This document shows, in pieces, positions 59,001 to 64,000 of a stretch of 64,000 nt of DNA. Below the pieces are notes generated by a model. The model did not search any database and was not told the DNA's origin. It was given only the letters and a program-made list of their open reading frames with translations. Within the stretch, counting starts at the first letter, position 1. The number at the start of each line of letters is the position of its first letter. Position numbers and translations under genes: made by a program. This stretch comes from Apostichopus japonicus (Eukaryota > Echinodermata > Holothuroidea > Aspidochirotida > Stichopodidae). The stretch spans positions 33,014,501 to 33,078,500 of the forward strand of contig NC_092568.1 of the NCBI RefSeq assembly GCF_037975245.1, in the 5' to 3' direction.

Positions 59001-62000
59001 CACATCATGCATTCTGTGATGCCTTGATCAAAGAAAATAGTTTTTTTTTTTTTACAACTATACTAGCCTGAAGTAGTTTGAACAAAGACAATCCTGGGGG
59101 GGGGGGGGGTGTCAATGCTTGAACAGAATCGCATGGAAATCTAAAATCCCGTCAACCATTTTGTGATTTTTCTTCTCTGTTTCAATATATAAATATATAT
59201 ACATATTTTTTTTTTACAATTTAGGGAGGGCGGACTGCTGTGACGATATGCCGTACAATAAAGAAGCATCCACTTGTGTCTTCGAAACTTATTACAATCA
59301 GTGGTATGTTGATTTTAGTGTACCGGAAATCGATGGTATAACCCGGACATGGTCACGTAATCTCACCGCGTATCTCATCTCGGAACAATTTGAATGTGGC
59401 GGTAGCTTGCATAATTACGGAGAGGATGGAAATGCGTGCTGTGGAGGAGGTAACTATATATCCAAATGTGGCGCTATACTGTTACGAATCACCCTGCTCA
59501 TAACTTTATTGATAAAATGGCTGACCAAGACATCTTTTGTTATGACATTAATCCTTGCAGTTATAAATATAAATTCAATAATATCGGGTTTATTCATCAA
59601 ATTAAGTAGGGGAATTTAGGGGGACATTTTGTTGTTGTTGTTGTTGTAATTACAAACTTCAATAGTGACAGAAATGCGAACAAATTTGGGATTCTAAATA
59701 AGAATATATCTTTTTGCGAAGTATATTGCTTATTGTTGATTTGAGAAGGAAGAATACAACGTTAACGGCCATACGTTGATCTCAGTAGTAAAACCAATAT
59801 AGTTATACATAAACGTGCATGTGTTTGCATGTTCAGGTTTACGTCGATTATTATTATTATTATTATTATAATAATTATTATTATTATTATTAATAATATT
59901 ATTATTATAATTATTAAAAATATTATTATTATTATTAATATTATTATTATTTTTCGTTTGTTTAGTGATCACCTACAACACGTTCCGACAACTTTGTTGC
60001 ATAAGTAGGTATGACATTTCTGTCTCTAATAAAACGACGGAGAATATGGAGTGCTGTGGGTCGTTTTCTTATAATCCAGACGTGCAGGGATGTTGCCATG
60101 GACTATTATTTCATCAAACGTCTCAAAAATGTTGTACAGGTATGAAACGAAAACATATTTCAAATAATAATCATTTTCTTCTATTTTAATACTTTTATAT
60201 AAGTTGTCACGCCTGCGATAGGTCAATGTAAATATGTGGTACTCTCATTGGGGCTTTCCACTATTTTTATACATAAAATTAACTAACAGTAAGGAAAACT
60301 AATTTTTCAGGTTTTACTACATGTGTCGCGTAAGATAATGTCTGTACGATGATGGTACAATGATATGTATGTTGTCCTTTACACTCCCTATAAAAATCCT
60401 CCGTCCTCCACGCAGCCCACCGCACTTTCCACCCCTACACCTCCCTTTATCATACCCGAATCTCCCAAGCACCTATACAACCACTCTATCAGTCATAACC
60501 AGTAAATATTATTACTGCTTATAGTAACCGAGTCTTTGGTCTCCCTCCAGACGGTACCGTTCGCGACCTGAATGAGAATTGCGTTGGACTACACAAATGT
60601 TACGACGACGAGACTTCCACGCTAGACTCCACCTGTGAAGTAATGAGTAACGCCTTTACACCTTATGTACGACACATACCGTACGACAGTAACACAGCTG
60701 TAAGTATATAGATGATAGTGACAGATTCCTGTAGGGACAGCTGTTTAAGTATTTAGAATAGTGACAGATTTCTGTAGGGACAGCTGTTAGTATATAAAAT
60801 AGCGAAAGATTCCTGTGACAGCTGTAAGTATCTATAATAGTGAAAGATTCCTGAAGAGACAGCTGTATAAGTATTTAGAATAGTGAAAGATTCCTGTAGG
60901 GACAGCTGTAAGTATATAGAATAGCGAAAGATTATAGAATAGTGGTAGATTCCTGTAGGGACAGCTGTAAGTATATAGAATAGCGAAAGATTATAGAATA
61001 GTGGTAGATTCCTGTAGGGACAGCTGTATAAGTATTTAGAATAGTGACAGATTCCTGTAGGGACAGCTGTAAGTATATAGAATAGTGCCAGATTCCTGTA
61101 GGACAGCTGTAAGTATATATATAGTGAAAGATTCCTGAAGGGACAGCTGTATAAGTATTTAGAATAGTGACAGATTCCTGTATAGGGACAGCTGTAAGTA
61201 TATATAATAGTGAAAGATTCCTGAAGGGACAGTTGTATAAGTATTTAGAATGGTGACAGATTCCTGTAGGGACAGCTGTATAAGTATTTAGAATAGTGAC
61301 AGATTTCTGTAGGGACAGCTGTATAAGTATTTAGAATAGTGACAGATTTCTGTAGGGACAGCTGTTAGTATATAGAATAGCGAAAGATTCCTGTAGGGAC
61401 AGCTGTATAAGTATTTAGAATAGTGACAGATTCCTGTAGGGACAGCTGTAAGGATATAGAATAATGAAGTTTCCTGTAGGGATGACTGAGGGGTTATCAC
61501 ACTTAACACAGAATCAGTATAAGACAAACACGGTGTGATCGAGACGAGGCTCGCTAGCTTTTTCTGCTACTGACATAGGCCTATAGAATTTTGAAATGTA
61601 TAGTTTTATTGCTATTGTGCAATCTTTTGTGATGTCATTCGTACATTGACAACACATCACAGAAATATGCGTATGCACCTGGCGGTGGTGCATTGAGTAG
61701 TTTACCGATAAATAGACTAACGTGCACGTATAACGTAGCTTGAGAACAAAACACGGGGTTATGTTAGATGTTTGCCTTTTGGTAAATAAAAATGGATGGT
61801 TTTGTAATCTTATTTTCTGTCTATAGGTTTGTACAACTGAAGGGGTACGAGCTCTTCCTACAGGTGTCGGCTATTGTAACGAAGCCTTTTTCTACAAGTC
61901 AGAAAAGATTTGTTGCAAAAATCAACTTTACAACAGGTTTGAAGACAACCAAGAAGTGCGTTGTTGTGATTCTTTTACTTCAGCCAGACCGACTTATTTC

Positions 62001-63944
62001 CCCGAGACCGAATCATGCCTGAACGGAAAGGTTCACCCAATTCCTGAAGACGTGGCCAAGTAAGTAAACCAGTTTACTTGAAGAGGAGCCTACATTGCAG
62101 AGCATTAACTGAAATGGGGTTGAAAGAATGGCATTTATTGTACCTATTCTTTAGTTCAACCTCAACTTAGGCCTATATTGGACAATAGAACATATAACAT
62201 CATCAACACAGAAACCGGGTCAACAGTATTAGTCTCAAATTTTACCTCGCTAAAAGTTATTAGAAGTTTTAACAAGTATGGTTTCCCCAGGGTTCTGATT
62301 TCCTCACGAAATATTTCAGACACCATAATTGCCGCCGGAGTACTTATTTCAAGGATTTAATTTAACTGGTTGCTTTGGTAACATGATATATATTCTCCTA
62401 TATATTAATTGATGCATCGAGCAGGCGTGGTTATTTATTCTTATTGAACTTTAAGCAATCATGTGGTACAATTGCCTAATGCTAATACCACTCTATGCTG
62501 TCCTCTCATATCATGCTTGAAAGCACTGACAGTATGAACAATTCCTTACTTTTATCTAAAAGCAGACCTGATATTCATACTGTCCCGTACGTTCAGTACA
62601 GGTGCATTGAAACTAGACCTGAAAAAACAATGAAATACAGAAGCAAAAGACGGTAAAAAATGCCCCAACTTGGTGCTTTTAAGTCCCCGTCATATGAATA
62701 TTCAGTAATTACATAAACAACCAATGTCACTTTGATTTTACTTTCACAGGACTTGCGGACCGCGAGTATATGATATTCGAACGGAGGGATGCGATTCCAA
62801 CGAACAAGTGAGAAAGAAAGATGATATCGATGCCAAACCAGATACCTGCTACAGTAGGGAACACGGAAAACTCTACTATAATAAGATGCAGCAAGGATGT
62901 TGCGATGGACGGCTGATCACAGCTAACCACACTTGTTGTAAAGAATCGGACGAATGTTGTGAACCAAACAAGATACAGGGGTACAACTATGAAACATCCA
63001 TGTGTTGCGATGGGTTTATAAGAGCCAGAGAGGAAGGTTAGTTTCCACAATCTTTATGACACTTTTACCCTGTCCTCCCTTCATGCACACAGTTGTGTTT
63101 TACATTCAGACTGAGGACTGTATTGTTTTCTTTTTCATTGTTCAAACCCATGTACCCTATAACCTCAATAATACCCCTTAACAATAGAATTCTTGCGAGG
63201 ACGTGTTGATTCTTTAGAAATCACTTCCGAAGAACCTGGAATTCTATTGGTCAAGTCCTCAGTCATAATTCAAAACAAACGCAAGCATACACACATACAC
63301 ACGCACACATAGAACGAAGTTTAAAAGAAAGGGTTAAGTTTCCTTATATATGGACATCCATTATCTCGAATTCAGAATGCATATTTATTTTTTGCAATCT
63401 GTCACTCCATTGTAATACTCTCGAGAGGTTACGTGATGCAGCCAACAACAAAAAAGTGTAAATAAATAGATAGATAAATAAATAAATAAATAAATAAATA
63501 GATAGATAATAACGATGTATATTACTTAAAAATAAGATATAGGAATAGGATGATAAACAAAAGCTCAGGAATTAACAACAACAACAATAATCCATTATGA
63601 TCCTGAGATCAATAATCCGCTTATAAGCTAACAATATAAAATGTGCATTCAAACTGAGTCCTTCATGTAATTCTTTCTTTCTTTCCCCCCGTCTCCCAAT
63701 CAGGTCATGAATGTTGTGGAAAGGAAAAATACGATACACAGGATGAGACGAAAATTTGTTGCGTTGACCAACTCCACTCTGTGGGGACTGACGGTACGTT
63801 ATATTGTGACGGTCAGACGGTAAGCGGACAGGTTAGCGAAACAGAGATCATTTGCAGGGGAAACAGATACTATGGAAATGACATTAAATGCTGTGGCGGC
63901 GAACAATATGAGCCATCAACTGAACTCTGCTGCAGAGATACAAA
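52945..63944 (+). CDS. Galaxin-like secreted cysteine-rich protein, 5' part (gene continues past the window)
   Basis: Galaxins are secreted matrix proteins with repeated paired cysteines, first found in coral skeleton; related proteins occur in many marine animals without known function. Exons are 52945-53002 or 53840-53906 (alternative signal exons), then 55893-56030, 56542-56748, 57329-57564, 58454-58637, 59225-59449, 59966-60139, 60551-60699, 61827-62059, 62750-63036 and 63704-63944. All are GT-AG and in phase, giving 713 complete codons (with the second start) and 32 CC pairs. The unit CCG-x(2-4)-Y-x(5-8)-CC recurs, for example CCGMDKYDPQLELCC, CCGQIPYNADNEACC and CCGGEQYEPSTELCC. No membrane segment appears after the signal peptide. 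The 3' end lies outside the window. Confidence 0.85.
53003..53839. other. Interval between the two alternative first exons
   Basis: If exon 1a is used this is intron; for exon 1b it would contain the promoter. A short (TA)n run lies at 53639-53658. No other feature was seen. Confidence 0.5.
53840..53906 (+). CDS. Galaxin-like alternative first exon 1b (signal peptide)
   Basis: ATG with A at -3 and G at +4 begins MVLSIMWIFRSLMQVALILS, then LLG, again a hydrophobic signal peptide. The donor G|gtaagc is phase 1, so it can splice to exon 2 exactly as exon 1a does. Confidence 0.65.
53907..55892. other. Galaxin-like intron 1
   Basis: A 2.0-kb intron with no supported exon. A seven-cysteine frame at 54803-55066 was considered and rejected. 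There is a G run at 54178-54189. Confidence 0.6.
55893..56030 (+). CDS. Galaxin-like exon 2
   Basis: After the acceptor tttccacag the exon reads NTEGEIARCGLDDCYVQYNT, then NTEICCSRTVYSLELDINGN and RLTDC, ending within a second Cys codon (T|gtaagt) that is completed by exon 3, so the splice lies inside a CC pair. Confidence 0.88.
56542..56748 (+). CDS. Galaxin-like exon 3, four CC pairs
   Basis: The exon completes Cys and continues QETTEMYSTATHDCCG, then GVIDKSTHGCCGP, QTEGCCDDHVYDKASQVCCD. The ATG at 56559 is internal, not a start. The donor is C|gtaagt, phase 1. Confidence 0.9.
56749..57328. other. Galaxin-like intron 3
   Basis: A 580-base intron with a C run at 57004-57018, an (AAT)n patch at 57113-57131 and otherwise no feature. 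Confidence 0.7.
57329..57564 (+). CDS. Galaxin-like exon 4, six CC pairs
   Basis: The exon encodes FTCCGGDYMDTRVGTCC, ECCGDGVAQIYQPGNDLCC and KCCGMDKYDPQLELCC, the clearest galaxin-type repeats in the window. The donor ATG|gtgaga is phase 0. Confidence 0.92.
57649..57961 (-). mobile_element. tRNA-derived SINE, about 313 bp, in galaxin-like intron 4
   Basis: On the minus strand the head has an A-box (gttgtggttaagtggttaag) and a B-box (aggttcgagccctgg), followed by gcgttgtgtccttgggcaag and gcactttatctcc, a motif common to many invertebrate SINEs. The tail extends to ggttattggtaacttg. The copy is long and well preserved. Confidence 0.85.
57965..58453. other. Rest of galaxin-like intron 4
   Basis: AT-rich sequence with an A run at 58078-58088 and no recognisable feature. 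Confidence 0.65.
58454..58637 (+). CDS. Galaxin-like exon 5, four CC pairs
   Basis: The exon encodes VINERPDNTTGCCGT, NIEMCCEGQVVPRGSDTHCC and GQIPYNADNEACCHREVVP. The acceptor is phase 0 and the donor G|gtgggt is phase 1. Confidence 0.9.
58826..58972. repeat. (CCCCTC)n tract, about 24 copies
   Basis: An almost pure hexanucleotide array lies in galaxin-like intron 5. The minus strand is (GAGGGG)n, suited to G-quadruplex formation. All frames over it are artefacts. Confidence 0.97.
59225..59449 (+). CDS. Galaxin-like exon 6 with an insertion between CC pairs
   Basis: The exon begins GRADCCDDMPYNKEASTC, then has about 45 residues without CC pairs (YYNQWYVDFSVPEIDGITRT and on) before ECGGSLHNYGEDGNACCGG. 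This insert has no counterpart in the other repeats. The donor is G|gtaact, phase 1. Confidence 0.88.
59450..59965. other. Galaxin-like intron 6 with (ATT)n patch
   Basis: A 516-base intron. About 59850-59952 is an imperfect ATT/TAA trinucleotide repeat that comes within 15 bases of the next acceptor. Confidence 0.8.
59966..60139 (+). CDS. Galaxin-like exon 7, four CC pairs
   Basis: The exon encodes ITYNTFRQLCCISRYD, ENMECCGSFSYNPDVQGCC and HGLLFHQTSQKCCTG. The acceptor tttgtttag lies just after the ATT repeat. The donor is G|gtatga, phase 1. Confidence 0.9.
60140..60550. other. Galaxin-like intron 7
   Basis: A 411-base intron without a recognisable feature. Confidence 0.7.
60551..60699 (+). 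CDS. Galaxin-like exon 8 (no CC pairs)
   Basis: The exon encodes GTVRDLNENCVGLHKCYDDE and STLDSTCEVMSNAFTPYV, ending HIPYDSNTA. It has single cysteines only. The phase is consistent on both sides (1 in, 0 out), supporting it as a real exon. Its last bases and donor (ACAGCT|gtaagtat) recur in the downstream tandem array. Confidence 0.82.
60691..61470 (+). repeat. About 17-copy tandem array containing copies of the exon 8 splice donor
   Basis: Units of roughly 40-44 bases read agctgtaagtatatagaata, then gtgacagattcctgtaggga and c. The first unit is the end of exon 8 with its own donor. The exact word gctgtaagtat recurs six more times after the genuine donor (near 60820, 60905, 60965, 61066, 61106, 61191); other units carry gctgtataagtat or gctgttagtat variants. 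Confidence 0.93.
61475..61826. other. Rest of galaxin-like intron 8
   Basis: No feature was recognised. Confidence 0.6.
61827..62059 (+). CDS. Galaxin-like exon 9, two CC pairs
   Basis: The exon encodes VCTTEGVRALPTGVGYCNEA, KICCKNQLYNRFEDNQEVRC and CDSFTSARPTYFPETESC. The acceptor ctgtctatag is phase 0 and the donor AA|gtaagt phase 2. Confidence 0.88.
62060..62749. other. Galaxin-like intron 9
   Basis: A 690-base AT-rich intron. No feature was recognised. Confidence 0.7.
62750..63036 (+). CDS. Galaxin-like exon 10, four CC pairs
   Basis: The exon encodes TCGPRVYDIRTEGCDSNEQV, YYNKMQQGCCDGRLITANHT, CCKESDECCEPNKIQGYNYE and TSMCCDGFIRAREE. The phase is 2 in, 1 out (G|gttagt). Confidence 0.9.
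63037..63703. other. Galaxin-like intron 10
   Basis: The intron holds foldback element copy 4 and a (AAAT)n-like patch at 63459-63510. Confidence 0.75.
63092..63282. mobile_element. Foldback element, copy 4
   Basis: The left end gtgttttacattcagactga, the internal palindrome tgattctttagaaatcac and the right end aagtcctcagtcataattca match the other copies with more substitutions. A CA-rich tract follows. It is the only copy inside a gene. Confidence 0.78.
63704..63944 (+). CDS. Galaxin-like exon 11, four CC pairs (last in window)
   Basis: The exon encodes HECCGKEKYDTQDETKICCV, GTLYCDGQTVSG, RGNRYYGNDIKCCGGEQYEP and STELCCRDTK. The donor AA|gtaagt is phase 2, so at least one more exon lies to the right. 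Confidence 0.9.
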
Positions 63945-64000
63945 GTAAGTTCCCCCTCCTCATCATCATCATCATCATCTTCACTTGCCTTTGTTTTTGT

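Noticed and set aside
58648-59071. Pro/Ser- and Gly/Arg-rich frames near 58.8-59.0 kb
   Set aside because: They are translations of the (CCCCTC)n tract.

Overview
The window is nuclear DNA of a metazoan. It has AT-rich introns and intergenic DNA, GT-AG introns, tRNA-derived SINEs, short non-autonomous DNA transposons and abundant micro- and minisatellites. The two gene families present, a tau-tubulin kinase and a galaxin-like protein with paired cysteines, fit a marine invertebrate. I lean towards an echinoderm, for example a sea cucumber, but the sequence alone does not prove this.

Left third (about 1-24.9 kb, + strand): the 3' part of a tau-tubulin kinase (TTBK, casein kinase 1 group) gene. 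Nine coding exons can be spliced with consistent phase from the glycine-rich loop to the stop codon, giving 1880 residues. The upstream exons lie outside the window. The first seven exons encode the kinase domain. A single 4.7-kb exon encodes most of a long, low-complexity, charged tail, and a short last exon ends it. The introns hold a hAT-like MITE with a perfect 8-bp target duplication, another inverted-repeat element, a 126-bp tandem repeat and a 1.3-kb purine-rich minisatellite. The probable 3' UTR is long (to about 24.87 kb) and contains a 140-bp tandem repeat.

Middle (about 24.9-52.9 kb): no protein gene could be supported. The region contains repeats: four copies of a small foldback element with CCGAGGAC/GTCCTCGG arms; tRNA-derived SINEs; hAT-type elements with 8-bp target duplications; a 728-bp long-TIR element; a 1.65-kb satellite of 47-bp hairpin units; a 200-bp perfect palindrome; several (TA)n tracts; and, on the minus strand near 38.38 kb, a sequence with the full conserved core of a hammerhead ribozyme.

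Right part (about 52.9-64 kb, + strand): the 5' part of a galaxin-like secreted cysteine-rich protein gene, open at the right edge. Two alternative signal-peptide exons, both ending in phase 1, can splice to a series of ten exons carrying 32 CC pairs. Its introns contain a SINE, a (CCCCTC)n tract and a tandem array whose unit copies the splice donor of the preceding exon.

The two genes have no evident functional relation. The most interesting items are the hammerhead-like motif, the donor-derived tandem array, the twin signal-peptide exons and a recurring short motif in the TTBK tail.
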